Positions 11,864 through 24,247 of a stretch of DNA of 64,000 nucleotides are shown here, piece after piece; position 1 is the stretch's first letter, and each line of letters starts with the position of its first letter. The translations under genes were made by a program, and so were the position numbers. Source of the stretch: Saksenaea vasiformis B4078 (Eukaryota > Mucoromycota > Mucoromycetes > Mucorales > Saksenaeaceae); contig JNDT01001313.1 in assembly GCA_000697055.1 (NCBI GenBank), positions 84,878 to 148,877 of the forward strand, read 5' to 3'. The notes beneath the pieces are model-generated. The model searched no databases and was not told the DNA's origin. It worked only from the letters and a program-made list of their open reading frames with translations.

Positions 11864-12500
11864 TTCTGCCCTACTTTAAACTGTTTGGCGTTGGCTCCAA
11901 GTAAACTTTATGTCGGGCGTGGTGTCTTTTTGCGTGTTGAAGGCTTGAACCTTGCATGGAAGCAGGCTTATGCTGGTGTATCGTTGATTCACTGTGCTGA
12001 TCTCTTCGTTCCAGTGTCCAACTGCAACGTTTGTTTTAGATAGCGAGGTATGATGGTACTTAGGGGGACGCATAAATCTTCCTTTTTTCTTCGGCTCATA
12101 TACTTTTATCCGCCAATTAGCATGCAAGACCTCTTTCCCGAACCGGCCTGGCTGGGACGGTGCTTTTCGTTCATCATCGAAGTAAGAAACTGTTGTCGCA
12201 CATTCAGCCCTCTACAGTGCGCAACACACTGCTACTGACCGTCGTCGCCAGGATCCCCTCTCACCAGCGACGCCGGACATGATGCGGAACCAGGTTCCGC
12301 CGTTGATGGGATTATCCTCCTGGGTAAGTAAAGATAACGTCCGAGTTTTCGTTCCATTTACTAACCATGAATGTATTTCTATGCTATTCTATATGGCCAC
12401 TGTCCATCGAGTATGGATCTGTCGCCCAATTTATATAAATAATAACCGTATATTCTATGCGTTCAGCAGAATTTACGTAGATTAGCGTAAAAACACGTAC
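11864..12500. repeat. Dispersed repeat, copy A (decayed, related to 47.2 and 48.3-48.6 kb)
   Basis: Segments recur in the second locus in the same order and orientation. CTACTTTAAACTGTTTGG at about 11871 corresponds to CTACTTTGAAACTGTTTGG at about 47216. GTGCTTTTCG near 12160 corresponds to ATGCTTTTCG near 47318. The block GGTAAGTAAA...TTCCATTTA..AACCATGAATG near 12320-12375 corresponds to 48353-48405, and ACCGTATATT...TTAGCGTAAA near 12447-12490 to about 48498-48570. Because the second locus also holds a Tc1-like transposase relic between these blocks, copy A looks like an internally deleted, non-autonomous relative. Both copies are heavily mutated. Confidence 0.6.
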
Positions 12501-12611
12501 AATAGACAGTAAAACGTTGAAAGACGAACATAATAAAATATAAGCAGTGGGAATAAAAGAAAAGAATAAGCACGATTTCTATTGCTCTTCTAGGTCATGC
12601 CTCCTTAAATG

Positions 12612-13922
12612 CTAATGCATGTTCTCTCTTGACGAAAGTGATTCTGCATAACAGCATAATTCTTTAAAATCCTCGGCTAAATGACATGTCTCCAGGTATT
12701 CTACAATTAGAGGTTCATTCTTCAGCTTCTCCAATGCTTCCTTCATCTGAACGCCCTGCCATACTGCATCTGGTTGCAGCTGCGCAGGGGCAGGTTGCTT
12801 GACAAGTCGACGAGCAATGCACAATAGTAACTGCACAAAGATAACCCAGTTCCAGCCACTGTGAACGAGTAGCATATGTTGGCAAGTCTCTGTAAATTCT
12901 ATCGGTGTCGTCGTTTCCTGGATATCAGTAATCGATTCTCGAACATCCTCTAAATCCGAAGCCAAAGATTGGTATGTATATGCGAGATTGCAAGCATTAG
13001 ACCAATTATGATTGATTGATATGGTTGCACCAATGTTTTCAACCTAACAAATAAATGAGACACTCGCCACTTTTTTCTATTTCGTACTTGGTGAAACCAG
13101 CCGCTTGGAACAAACAATGTCTCGCCATCACGCTGGTATAGAACAATACGTTGTGCCTTTTCAAAGTTTGGAAATTTGACGGGATCGACATGACGAATAT
13201 CGTAGACCAGATTTCCCAACTTGTCTTTGAAAAGGCATTCCTGATTTGGTGGGAATAGCGTCCATTTTTTTATACCGCATATATTACTCGACCATGAATA
13301 CGATCTGTTCGGCAAATTTATTAGCTGTTCACCCATTTGATGTCCTTACCTGTAAACGTCTGCATGAAATGGGGTAAAGGTGTCATGACCACCCATATAT
13401 GCAAATCGATAATCGTCTTTGCCATCATCTTTTGTCAGCCAGTACTCGTTTAACCAATCATCTTTACTAGCAATGCATGAGTAGGCCGCACATAGAGCGA
13501 TGCTAGATAAGCTTACCAGCAAAAATATCTGGTACCTGGTAAGCTTCATAACCAGGAGAGGCATGCACAAAATGCCAGTCTTTAAGGTAATAGCGCGATG
13601 GTTCGTGCTGCCAAAGACGGACAAACTCTTCAAAACGCATGTCACTGCGCTGCTGATCGGTAAAATCGCGAACAAGACAATCGGCCACTTGGACTTGCGC
13701 CTTTCCATACCGATCCTCTAATGCTTTGAAATTCGGAATGTACTTTGGTTGTAGATCGCCAAGTTGTTCAGGATTAGGAATTACCCATTCCAATCGAGCC
13801 TTCCATCGTGTAGTTAATGCAGGGCCAATGAGAGCTGGTTGATTTGGAATCAAATGATCTCGCAGGAACACGTCGTAACTTGGCGGCTCATCATAATAAC
13901 GTACAGCATTCGCATCGAGCAT
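12612..13922 (-). CDS. JmjC-domain 2-oxoglutarate oxygenase, JMJD4-like
   Basis: Four minus-strand exons (13517-13922, 13350-13461, 13088-13304, 12612-13043) give 388 aa. The order of blocks matches JMJD4: DDWLNEYW, YMGGHDTFTPFHADVYRSYS (iron-binding H-x-D), NICGIKKWTLFPP, DGETLFVPSGWFHQV and ISINHNW with the distal histidine. JMJD4 in animals hydroxylates a lysine of the translation terminator eRF1, so this is likely a Fe(II)/2OG-dependent lysyl hydroxylase acting on translation termination. That role is inferred from homology. The first intron appears to use a second AG (CTAGTAAAG) to keep the frame. The start is the first ATG of the conserved frame; upstream the frame stays open without an ATG. 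Confidence 0.85.
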
Positions 13923-14539
13923 CGCCAAGCAAAAAGGAATCTGGTCGTCGTCGTCGTCACTTCGGAAAGTGAAAAAGCAAGAGGGGGTCAGCACTTTCTT
14001 ACTGTAATTTTCATGAGCTTAGTGATGTAAAAAGGTAGGATGGATTGGCCATGTTTCACACAGGCACCCGAGCAGAAGGCATGTGCATGAACATGACTAT
14101 ATCATAAGAGATAAACCTTCATTGGTGTCCTTTATACAAAAAGATTCCTGGACAACTGATCTTGTGACGGACATTACGATAGGATCGAGCACGTACAACG
14201 ATGCATAGTTAGTCTAACAGAAGGGCCTGACCCTGTAAACAAATACTTCATTTATTCGGCTAGTGAGAGGGAACTTACAAGGTATCAGGCCATTCCTACA
14301 TTTCACATAGCAAGAAGATGATGCTTTCTTATACTTAAAAAGAATAGTGGACTAACCTTCATTGATTTGCCGACACCACACGACAATGGGGAAGAAATCA
14401 CCCTGTGTTTCAAATATTAGTTTCCCAAGCAACCGTCAATTGAACGAACGTGGAAAAAAAAACGGATCGTTGATCGCGCACTATTTTTTTTTTTGTGTTG
14501 CTTAATTTATGTTTGTCAGTGCTTTCTTTTTTTTTTCCC
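13923..14539. other. Intergenic, divergent promoters
   Basis: Separates the divergent JMJD4-like gene and the 14.6-kb gene. Pyrimidine-rich and homopolymer tracts toward the right end. No other gene seen. Confidence 0.5.
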
Positions 14540-14548
14540 TATAAAAAG
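14540..14548 (+). promoter_or_regulatory. TATA-like box of the 14.6-kb gene
   Basis: TATAAAAAG, 87 bp before the chosen ATG and followed by a CT-rich leader as in other genes here. Confidence 0.5.
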
Positions 14549-14626
14549 AAGACCCTTGGCTGCTTCATTGTATTGCTTTTCCCTTTCCCCCGTTCATATT
14601 TTCCTTTCTCCGTCACTACTCTTTTT

Positions 14627-15324
14627 ATGCTCAGAGTATATTCCGTTCTATACCTTCAGCATGTATGGGATCGTCCTGGGACCATCCCTGATCCACCAAT
14701 GGAAGAAGAAGTCGAAGTAGTAGCAGAAGAAGAAGAACAAGTATCAGTGTCAGTAGCAGAATACGAAGAAGATAGCATAGAAGGTAATTTCTTGAGTTAG
14801 CGACATTCCTGGTAACTTCTTCTGGCTGATCATACAGTTGTTCAAAAGATCCTATGTTATCCAACTGCGCAAACAACGTTGCCAGACAGAAGCTTGTTGA
14901 GGAAGATCCGCTAGATCAACGGACTGAAGAGGCCGCTACGCCGCCTTCACCGGATCCGCCAACACCGCCATCTAATGACGCGCGAGCCGATGAAAGAGAA
15001 ATGCATAACCCTACGATCAAATATCCAGAAGATAGATTACCCCGTTCTGAGGAAGATTCAGCTGTTCATATGTTTGATCGACGCCGCGGGAGTTACTATC
15101 TTCAAAAGATGTTACACTTTCGTCGGCACAGTGTTACGGACGGTTTAGCTCCATCGATTGTGTCGTCTGCTATCAGTATTCCCCCCACACCCTCATGGAT
15201 GGCCGATGTCCATGATCCGTACAACAACAGATTGCATCGTGAACGCTCTCGACTAAGTCTAAAAGGAAGGAAATTCACTAAGACCTTGAAACGAGCTCTT
15301 TCATTCAGGAACCACAATAATTGA
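14627..15324 (+). CDS. Small hypothetical protein, acidic N-part and basic C-tail
   Basis: Two exons, 14627-14783 and 14849-15324, predicted 210 aa. The N-terminal exon is Glu-rich, the middle is Pro/Asp-rich (TPPSPDPPTPP), and the last 50 residues are strongly basic (SRLSLKGRKFTKTLKRALSF). The join at EDPMLSN requires the downstream AG (AAAAG at 14848). The nearer CAG at 14837 would break the frame. No family recognised. The TATA-like box and CT-rich leader support a real gene. It is convergent with the bZIP gene 250 bp downstream. Confidence 0.6.
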
Positions 15325-15581
15325 ACTATCTTATAATTACTCTTTTATTATTATTTATATAAAAAAAGAAGAAAAGAAGAAAACCAAACCAAAGGAAGCT
15401 ATGTCCATAATAAATGGAAAGAAGCAAACAAGTGAGAGCGAGGGAAAGGAAACAGATACTCTTCAGGGGTTCTAACCTAAAAAGAAGCCACGGTCTTCTG
15501 ATGAGATAGCACGCCTCAATGCATTGTTAACTGAGCCGCCCAGTTGAAAAGAGAATGATCATTAGGAAACAAAGATGACAT

Positions 15582-16420
15582 TTACAAGTTATGGCTATGG
15601 CTGTTAGAGCGACTAGAAAATCCCACCATCACACGCTGAGTAACTCCAGTCTTGGCTTGTTGTACCACAGGACAATCGGCGTGAGCAATCAATAAGGTTT
15701 TCAGATTAAGGATTTCTTCACGAAACTGGGTGACACCTTCCTTCAATGTCTCGTTTTCAGCTGTCAAGGTATCCACACGTCTTTGGAGCTGGGAGACTAG
15801 CTCTTTCTTACGCTGACGACACTTAAGAGCAGCTACATGAATTAAGTTTATCTTCGCTTTGAACAGTTGATCCTATTACCTTGACGATTTCGTTCCAGTA
15901 CCAGCCGCCTTTTTTCTTCTTCTGTCAAATCATGACTTTGATGACGCGAAGATACTTTTTGCATTTGCTGCGGTAACCGCATCTAATGTCGGTGAGGTTT
16001 GGTGTCGATCACGAAAATCACAGGTAGAGATTGGCATCAGATAATTCATCCTTGAACAAAATGATATCGCGTACCTTCTTTTCTGAATTAAAATACGTGT
16101 AGCCTTCCAAGACGAATAAAAAGTGAACAACGTGTATCCACGACAGTATGCAAAGCAGATATACCTGATGTGTTATCTTGTTTTCCTTCAACGAATGAAT
16201 TGGGTAGCGGTAAGGGTTGGTACAACGGCAATTCAGGAGTCGTACTATCGTTATCAGTCGATAGTAAATAAGAACTAGGCGGAAGCCAAGAATATATTCC
16301 ATCTTCTAATAAACAGAATTCGGCAGATTTTCCTGTTATTCCAGCAGAGGATGCCCATTCATTTTCAGAATCAGCTGTCAAATCATGCATGGAAAAAAGC
16401 ACAAGCGAGGGTGATGACAT
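15582..16420 (-). CDS. ATF/CREB-like bZIP transcription factor
   Basis: Four minus-strand exons: 16165-16420, an 8-nt micro-exon at 16075-16082, 15880-15982 and 15582-15832, total 618 nt and 205 aa. The basic region EEEKRRLVLERNRQAALKCR (N-x2-AA-x2-CR type) is split by an intron after RNRQ. The zipper has Leu/heptad spacing through VDTLTAENETLKEGVTQFRE and ends in LIAHADCPVV, which strongly recalls ATF2/Atf1 factors (HKDCPV). It likely binds CRE-type sites as a dimer, possibly in stress signalling. That role is inferred from the family; no MAPK docking site was identified. Only inclusion of the micro-exon joins exon 1 in frame to the basic region. A TATAAAG box lies 50 bp upstream of the start. 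Confidence 0.85.
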
Positions 16421-17127
16421 TGATAGATAGAGGGAGAAAGCAAGATACCCTATGAAATAAAGTTGCTGTCTTTATAAAAAGTGAATTCGATCGATCACGC
16501 CAAGACCGCCTAGGTTTCAAGCCAAGAAGAACGATCGAGAGTGGTCAATCGTTGATAAATTGAACAGTTGATATGCATTATTTGCTAAATCCGAAAGACC
16601 TACAGAGTATTCGCATTAACAAATTTGGTTTTGCTTCCCCTTTCGCACCCTAAGTTTCTCTTGTTCCTTCGAATGAAGGGGGGATAAGTATAGTGCATAT
16701 TCCCGAGACACTGTTTCGCGGAGATGACGATTGGTCCAATCCTATCGTACAATTCACTTCTATAAAAAAAGCCGAGAAACTGCGGATGGTTCCTTGTTCT
16801 TAACCTGCCCGTGCAGTCAGATGAGTTAAATCCGACTTCTGAAGTAATAAAGGTGGTAACAATGGCAAGAAGGATAGTTGGTAGAGGAAAAAAGGATTCA
16901 CATGGTTATGACAACAGCACCATACCAAGAATGATACAACACGGGATGTGAGATAGAACCTTAGAAAATAATGATATCAGCTATCCTTCCACCGTACTTT
17001 TCATAGGATGTGTATTTATGCGCATAGCTCGGCAATTCACACGTTCCGATTAGTCGTAGAAGATACCAACAGATAAATATACTCTGTCAAAACTAAAAAT
17101 CATGGATCCTTTTTATTCAATTCTTAT
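16421..17127. other. Intergenic between the bZIP gene and GGC1
   Basis: Holds the bZIP promoter at its left end and the GGC1 3' end at its right. A second TATAAAAAAAG run is near 16762. No gene seen. Confidence 0.5.
16470..16476 (-). promoter_or_regulatory. TATA box of the bZIP gene
   Basis: TATAAAG on the minus strand, 50 bp upstream of the start codon at 16420. Confidence 0.55.
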
Positions 17128-18369
17128 TCACGACTTGATAGCACCATGGTCAGGTGTTTCATCAAAAAGATGATGAAAGATAGGGATCAGTTCCTGCGCA
17201 ACAGTAAAACTGAAAATAAGCTTGGGACCCACCTATGCAATGAAGATAAGCATTCTACATTTCAAACAAACAAGACGTACTACTAGGATCTTCGGCGTTA
17301 GACCCTTAAAAAAGGCACCTAAGCCTTCTTTTTTGACCAGGTCCTTGATAATATTCCATCCTGATTCAGGGTCATCAAAATGACGATTTTGTATACGTGT
17401 CTTGACTACGTCTAACGGAGCAGCAACAGTGATAGATGCGACAGCTCCTCCAATAGAAGCACAAAAGTTCTGGAGGAAGTTGGCATCGTTGTAATCGCGA
17501 AGCGAGAACACATATTCTTTCACAAAAGCTGATCCACCAAAAAGGGCAAACGATCCTGGTGCATTTCGAGCCGCAGTCCATCCTGCACCACTAAAAACAA
17601 GTTTGTTTTTGAACATGCGTGTTGCACTAATTTGCAGGTACTTACCGATACAAACCCATACCTTCGTCGCTGACAATCTTTAGAAAACCTCGACCTCGAA
17701 ACGCCTCGGGGTTGGTCTGTCGCTTAATCTTTAACACGTCCAAGGGAAGTAATGCGATTTCGCCAATACCAACTAGGCTAAAAAGAGACAGATGGAGCCA
17801 ACTGGTCTGTTTTTCTGTTTCTGAATTTCTCTTTTTGTTCTACCTGCCTGCCGTTGCATGCATCATTGTCTTTCCCGTCTTTTCGCCAAAAATGGCATTG
17901 AATCGGTCTTTATGATGGTTGACCATGTAATCTTTAACAAACGGTTGGCCGCCAAACTTGTACACGCGCTGCGATACTTTATACCCTGCTGCGAAACCTA
18001 AGCCAGGAAAGAGAGACGCGTATTTTCTTGTGAAACTCTCCGAAGCGGCCTCCTAACAGACGCGGCGTCAAAATTCATCACATAAAGAAAAAAAAGGAAA
18101 ATAGCTTGCCTTGAAAAGGACCTGATCAAGTGTTGCCTTCATTTTCTTCAACGGTTGACCAGGTACATATATCTACGAAGTGAAACAAAGTTAGTACGCT
18201 CATGCTGCGAAAAGAAATGGTCGACCTTTGACTGATGGCTCATTAAGCGCTTTGCAACTGTGTCCACCGGATGAAAAAGAAGCAGTTCCAGGATACCTGA
18301 ACTCGCACTTCCTGCAAATCGAGCCAAACCAGACTCAGAATGTTTGCTTTTACCGATGGAAGGGGTCAT
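17128..18369 (-). CDS. GGC1: Mitochondrial GTP/GDP carrier
   Basis: Six minus-strand exons: 18226-18369, 18110-18172, 17844-18052, 17646-17777, 17281-17590 and 17128-17232, predicted 320 aa. It follows yeast Ggc1 closely: SGLARFAGSAS, FHPVDTVAKRLMS, LFPGLGFAAGYKVSQRVYKF, GIGEIALLPLDVLKIKRQTN, GWTAARNAPGSFALFGG and APLDVVKTRIQNR. Three P-x-D-x-x-K/R signatures mark the three repeats of the mitochondrial carrier fold. Ggc1 imports GTP in exchange for GDP across the inner membrane and affects iron homeostasis. The intron after VLFK starts with GC instead of GT (AAG|GCAAGC). Retaining VLFK matches the yeast sequence, so I prefer this non-canonical site. Confidence 0.93.
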
Positions 18370-19371
18370 TCACAGGACGTTTATGCGAGAAAAGGAAAAA
18401 AGACAGAAAATCGAGCGGGCTAACCGTATCAATGGTAAAACAGCCAATGGCATTCGCGTACAGTCCACAGGCCAGCCCGAGCAGGAATCTTTGTTCAACG
18501 TAATTGAATCCCAGTTCGTCCGATAAGGGATTTAGTATTCTCGGTGTGCCGTGTAGACGTATATATCATGAGGATATAAAGAGGGTAAGTTCGTTCATTT
18601 AGACTTCGGTCGTATTTCACATGAATAATGCTTCCCTGTCACTCCGCTCAAACTATGAGAAACTGTGGAGCTGCTGGACACTGTCCTAGGATCCCTCTTA
18701 GCGCAATCGACATTTGTTCGTATCCAAACCTACAGTCAAGTGTCCACGATTATCAATATTCATCCTATTGGCATTTTGATTCCATCGTCGATTCCATTGT
18801 TGATGATCGGTAGATGTCGGTCCTCAATTTAGACGGCACTCAAGGGTTCCCATCAATCAGTTCATACTTGAGCCACTGTCTGTGGAGGATATTTCCTTGG
18901 AATCCATCTCCCCAAAATTCATTTTGGTTATCGTGTATAATCCTTTATGGAGAAATTATCACCCCACCTCACGCTAAGCATAATTTGAAATATGTTGCAC
19001 GCGAACGCCCAACGTCACGTAGATACAAAGAACATCAATAAACCCGTGTTCCTATAATTTTCCTCAGATACCTCCGCATGCTTTCGAGTATGAGTATGAA
19101 GAAGTGACATTTTCGTCTCTTCAGCACCCATCCGGATATCAAACAAAATAGAGCCAACATGTCCATGTAGTAGTAAAGTCTCCGGTAGCAAGCAAAATTG
19201 GCTACGTCTTTCAGTAAAAGGAAAAATGAAGGTTAAGGAGGCGAAGGTTCGAGCAATTTCAATATTCCCTCTTGGTTTGCACAAAAGATCTCAAGACGCA
19301 TCGCAAGCTTCTTTTTCTTTATTTTCTGTACGGTGACTGGACATATGAAAATTGGTGGGGAAGGGCAACAT
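18370..19371. other. Intergenic between GGC1 and eL13
   Basis: About 1 kb without a credible gene on either strand. It includes the GGC1 promoter and eL13 3' region. No repeat recognised. Confidence 0.45.
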
Positions 19372-20194
19372 TTATTTCTTCTGTTGAAATTTGTAAGATA
19401 AAGCGTTAGTCATATCACAGCCATTGATGGTTACAAACTCCTGATCTTACCTTGTTAGCCTCTTCCTCAGCCTTATCACGAGCACGCTTCTCGCGGGCAC
19501 CGAGGGTACGGGCAGCAGAGCGAGCGTAACGGAGCTTCATGTAAGCGTTGACATTCTTCTCATCAGCGGAGATGGCACGAGCCTCAGGAGCAGCGGCGGA
19601 CTGTTCGATGGGCAAGATAGTACCACGGAACTGAACAGCAGAAGCGGTCTCAGCAGCCTACCAAAAAGAATCATGTCAGGTATACATCACTGAAAGAAAC
19701 AACAAGCACTGTACCTCGGAATCACCCTTCTTGAGCTGACCAGACTTGCGAGGGAAGACGATCAACTTAGCCTTGTAGGCCTTCAATCGCTGGACGTTAA
19801 GCTCAAGAGATTCCTGAGACTTGTTGCGACGACGGTGATCGACGGCAACACCAATGGAGCGGGCTTCCTTGCGGGCGATGCCAGCTTCCTGTTGACATTA
19901 AACAAGTCAGACCGCTATTCCTGTTTTCGCCGTCTTTGACAAATCTACCTTGAGCTCATCGAAGGTGAAACCACGACCGGCTCTCAACTTCATGTTGTAA
20001 CGCTGAGTGGGGCAGCGAACAATAGGGCGGAGAAGGCCATCGACGGGTCTGGGGGCAACACGGGTAGCCTTCTGGATACGCGCAATTCTTCTCGACTTCT
20101 TGCGGCCGGCCTGATCAAACCAGGTCTTCACGCGGCGCTGCCATTGCTTGCGGAAGTGCTGGTTGGGCAACTGGTTGTTGTGCTTCAAAACCAT
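19372..20194 (-). CDS. RPL13: 60S ribosomal protein eL13
   Basis: Four minus-strand exons (19949-20194, 19715-19888, 19451-19657, 19372-19380) give 211 aa. Recognisable blocks: [64 protein letters not shown] and [14 protein letters not shown]. It is a cytosolic large-subunit protein near the exit-side region of the ribosome. The last exon is only nine bases (Lys-Lys-stop). The GC-rich, strongly biased codon use fits a highly expressed gene. The ATG at 20194 is preceded by no in-frame ATG in the visible leader. A CCAT microsatellite lies upstream at about 20276-20292. Confidence 0.95.
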
Positions 20195-23100
20195 GGCCTT
20201 TTTGGTTAACGTCAATCGATGCAGAAAATCATGATAGTAAAGGAAAGAAGGAAGAAAAAAAAACCATCAGTAATCCATCCATCCATCCATTTCTCAATCC
20301 TCTTTTACAAGACCAACTAAGTCCAACACTGGACTTTATACGCTTGTATCACTCGTGGTATACATACTGTTGACGGGAAAAGAGGCTGAACAACGTTCGC
20401 TGTTTCGAGACACTGATGCTTGCCGCGCAGGCGCGGAGGTTAGGACACCGAAAAATTCAATCTCCAACAGCTACCAGCCAATGATTTCTCCTCAACCGAG
20501 AAACACAAGCCTCAGTTATGATGCTGCTGGCTCCTTCTATCATCAAGCTGCTCTGTAGATTGGGCCAATGAGACACTACACAAGTCAATACAGGTAGTAC
20601 ATGTGTCTCCTGCTTGGTTGTGCTAAAACAATTGCTGGCTTAATCTAAGGACTATGGGATGCCTAGCACTATCTGAGTATCTAAATAGTACACACGGATC
20701 GAAAGATGATATACGCCGCCGTTTATACTGCAGGTATTAAACAATCATGGACATGGTCTGGATTTTTGACGTAACAATCCCAATAGTGTTATAGTATTGG
20801 GTACATAATTGTTTGGTGTGTTTTTTAAAATATCGTCGAAACAGCCTGATTAATCATCGATGACCATCCAGAATGAGATCATATGCAAGCAGAAGCTTTA
20901 TTGTGACATATAACGTTCCTCTCATCGATGGCCAACGCTCTTATTTTCTTCATTTTCAACAACGAATCATCCCGGAAACTCTATTAACTGGTTGAAAACG
21001 ATGTGCTCCAAATCTTTTATTTTGCGTTGACAGCACGTACGTTATCATTTCATATGAAGAATCGGAGGTGGATTGGTCATATGAAGGAAGGGCATGTTAT
21101 CGTAGACCTGACAACTGTACGTATCGTCGGATATGCTTCCATTCACCAGATGGAGTCCAAAGAAGGACGTGAGCAGAATCCCTAGATGTGATTTTATGTA
21201 GTACATACAAATACTCCCAGATCATGCCCACGCGCCTATACATCTTTGAATATCCGACTTAGCATGCCGTCGCGCCGCTTGCCAATCTATCGAATGTTCT
21301 CATTCTAGCGCTTGTCGCTTCGCTTCGCAGAAGACTGTAGTGGCAATTGCGCATACTTCACAAATGAACCACTTACATACGGTAGCACTGTAGGCGAATT
21401 ACAGGAACAACAGCTTTTGCGTACGATTCGAATGAATTAATCGAGGTCTAGTATTTGCTACGGGAATTTCCAAATTCTTCTCCGAAATGAACAGCTACCT
21501 TGGATTTTTTTGACACTTTTAGAGAAGTTCAAACTCGATTGAATGAATGTTCGTGATCAAACTGCCTGGATGCTCACGGCACAGGATTTTGATGCATATC
21601 CAGTTCCCTCCTTAACGCAAAATCAGCTCTTTACGAATGCAAAACATGTATAGAATAGCAGGGAAACTCGTCCAATAAATACTGCGCCACCTTTATCATA
21701 AACAGCATGGACTACCTCGAGATTCTCAGTTAGAATCATCACAAGAGTTTACCTCCTAAAGCCAAAACTTTCAAGATCATATCGTACCTGTAGCCAGCAG
21801 TTCCAGACTAAGAAATACAAATCAGGGCCTTTGTGCTAAAGGTCATAAGTCTTCATGTGAATGGTGGTAATGGCAATAGCAGGAGAAGTGGGTTTGCGTT
21901 GTTTCCTTTATTCTGGTACCCTTCATCACGATTTTGTGTAATCTGCTGGATCACTGTAACGTAACCTTTAGATGACGTTCTTTCTAGAAGTTCCAGTTCC
22001 ATCAGGTAGTTTCCCACTTTCTATACGTTCCTAAGAATATTCAATGCTGTCGCTTTGGTTGCTTTTGGAAAGACCTCTGATAACAACGTAAGACGATTCA
22101 GTCTGATATGTAACGTACAAAGTGGTACGTTTTCCGGTGCTAGCTTCTTGCCATATACGCATGATGCCTTGTCCTCTTTCCTTAGGTACAAACTCCTCAT
22201 TCTTCCCACCTTCCTAAAAAGAGTTTATAATCAAGGTACTTGATCTAGACCGCGTGACGGATCGAGTAGAGCAGACTGCAATGAACATGCCAACCCTGCT
22301 TTCTGTTACTATGGTGGCTGCCGCTGTCTCTTTCTCTTTTATTATGTCAGCGACGCTCTGAGCATTGGGGTTCTACTCCCGGAATACGCAAAAGTTTATA
22401 TTGCTAAGGGTGTTGAACAAGTACACCAAAAGACCGATCTAATCGACGGTCATCTAGAGTGGGTGCGGTTCCGGGGTCTACCACGCTAACACGAAGCAAA
22501 GATCCCAGCATTTGGATACAGATTTGCTTCATTCACTTTGTCTACTTTGTGCGAGTGAACGATGCATATGTACCTTGCTTTTTTAATGGTTCCCCTATTG
22601 GACGGACCCTATCGGAAACGCAGAAGCTGACACAATATCGCTAGAAGTTTTCGGGATTATCTGACAGTTCACTTCCAAGGGTACATAGCATCCTGTGAGT
22701 CCAGAACCTTTCTTTTGTCTAGGTCACCTTTCGTGATATGCCTTTCTGCAATATTTGCTTGAAGTGCTAATTCTACAGTCTCTGTTTCTTCAGCATTTCG
22801 TTTTCAAGATACGCTCTTCCGATACGTCTCTACGATCCACCTTCTTGAAGTACATGTTTGACGTATCGTCCGTTCTACAAAGAGCCACGCATTTTGCTAA
22901 AGGCGATGTCATCTTTGGTTCTGCTCTGCCTTCTTTTGCGCTATGTATCCTTAACCTCTACAATCGTATTTTTGCTGTATCAGAGATTGGAAGAATCCTT
23001 GTCTCTCTAGACACTAACGGCAAGTTGGTAATCATGTCCGTCCGTTTGGAGACTGAATGTCAAACGTGTTCTTTGACGACATCATTCTTTTACACGTCAG

Positions 23101-24247
23101 ACTGGTGGCGTGGATCTAGGAACGACGAGCACGAAATAGCTAGTCTGCACTATCAAAAGATCATTTGCCCGGTTCGCGCACTATACACACCTGCAATTTG
23201 GCCTGTGTGACCCCAGACACCTGCTGTAGGTCCGCCAGATTTTCATAGGTTTTCGACATTTCACTGGCTGCTAGAGGAAATACGTATACGGATCAGAAAG
23301 TTTTTTACTTGACCCGAGGTGCAACGACCTGTACATGCTGAAAGCTTTACTAAGCCCTTTCTTTTTGTTTTCTACATCCTCTCTCAAAGGTTGGGATAGA
23401 CGACGGCCTGTTTGTCGCTATTGTGATCACGAGCAGAGTGATGCTGAAAAGAAGCCCTTGTTATTTTGATACGTGCAGAACGCAACATACACCGCTACAC
23501 ACAACCAATGAAAAAAGTTTTCGGCGATTATCCACGGCACAATTTTTCAACACGCGCATGCGACGTGTTTTAAAGACCCTGCGTGAAGCACGACACGTTA
23601 AACTTAAAACAGTTGACAACGTGGCACGAAGCAAACAAATCGGACATAACAACACTGACAACGAAAGCATACAAGAGCACTCTTTTTTTTCTTAGGATAC
23701 AAACTGCTTAGTTGTACTAAGAAAACGATGCACATTCTTCTAAACGATTCAAAACCCAGTAAAGTAGTTCCCGCGGTATGTCAGGTTAGTGATTTTCTAA
23801 TTAGAAGGAGTCTTTGTATAAAGATGTAGCACAACTTGAATCGTTTTGAAGCGGGTACCGCCACGCGTTTGTTAGGTAATCTTCTACCCCGGATATGTCG
23901 AACGAAAAACGGATGAGGCAATACGGGTTAAAACGGAAGAGTAAACCTAATTGGGAATCCCATATGAAAGCGGGTCAACGAATCAGTTGTAAGCGGGAAT
24001 TCACGATCGACGTTTAGCGGGAATAGAATGGGAAGCGACCACATTATGTGGGGGAAGTGCGGGGCCTATTGATGGTGCGACAAAACAGAAAAAAGTAACG
24101 CCACTGCAATTACCGCGGGATCCCACACCTTTTCTAAGCTCACGAGTCAAATTTGGGTTCCAAGCCTTTTATACAAAAAGGTCGGGAAGTTTTGGGACCC
24201 TATTCCTTCCTTTTTTTTTTCCTTTTTTTTTTTAACTTCATTCGATC
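20195..24247. other. Gene-poor 4-kb stretch
   Basis: The left end carries the eL13 promoter with a short (CCAT)n tract. The right end carries the promoter of the WRKY-like gene, with TTTTATAC near 24168 and long pyrimidine runs before its ATG. Between them only short ORFs occur. The longest open stretch (22755-23210, plus strand, 151 codons from a TTG) has no recognisable domain and may be chance or relic DNA. No tRNA found. Confidence 0.5.

Noticed and set aside
22755..23210. 151-codon open frame
   Set aside because: Starts with TTG, no domain, no neighbouring splice logic; kept only as a remark in the intergenic entry.
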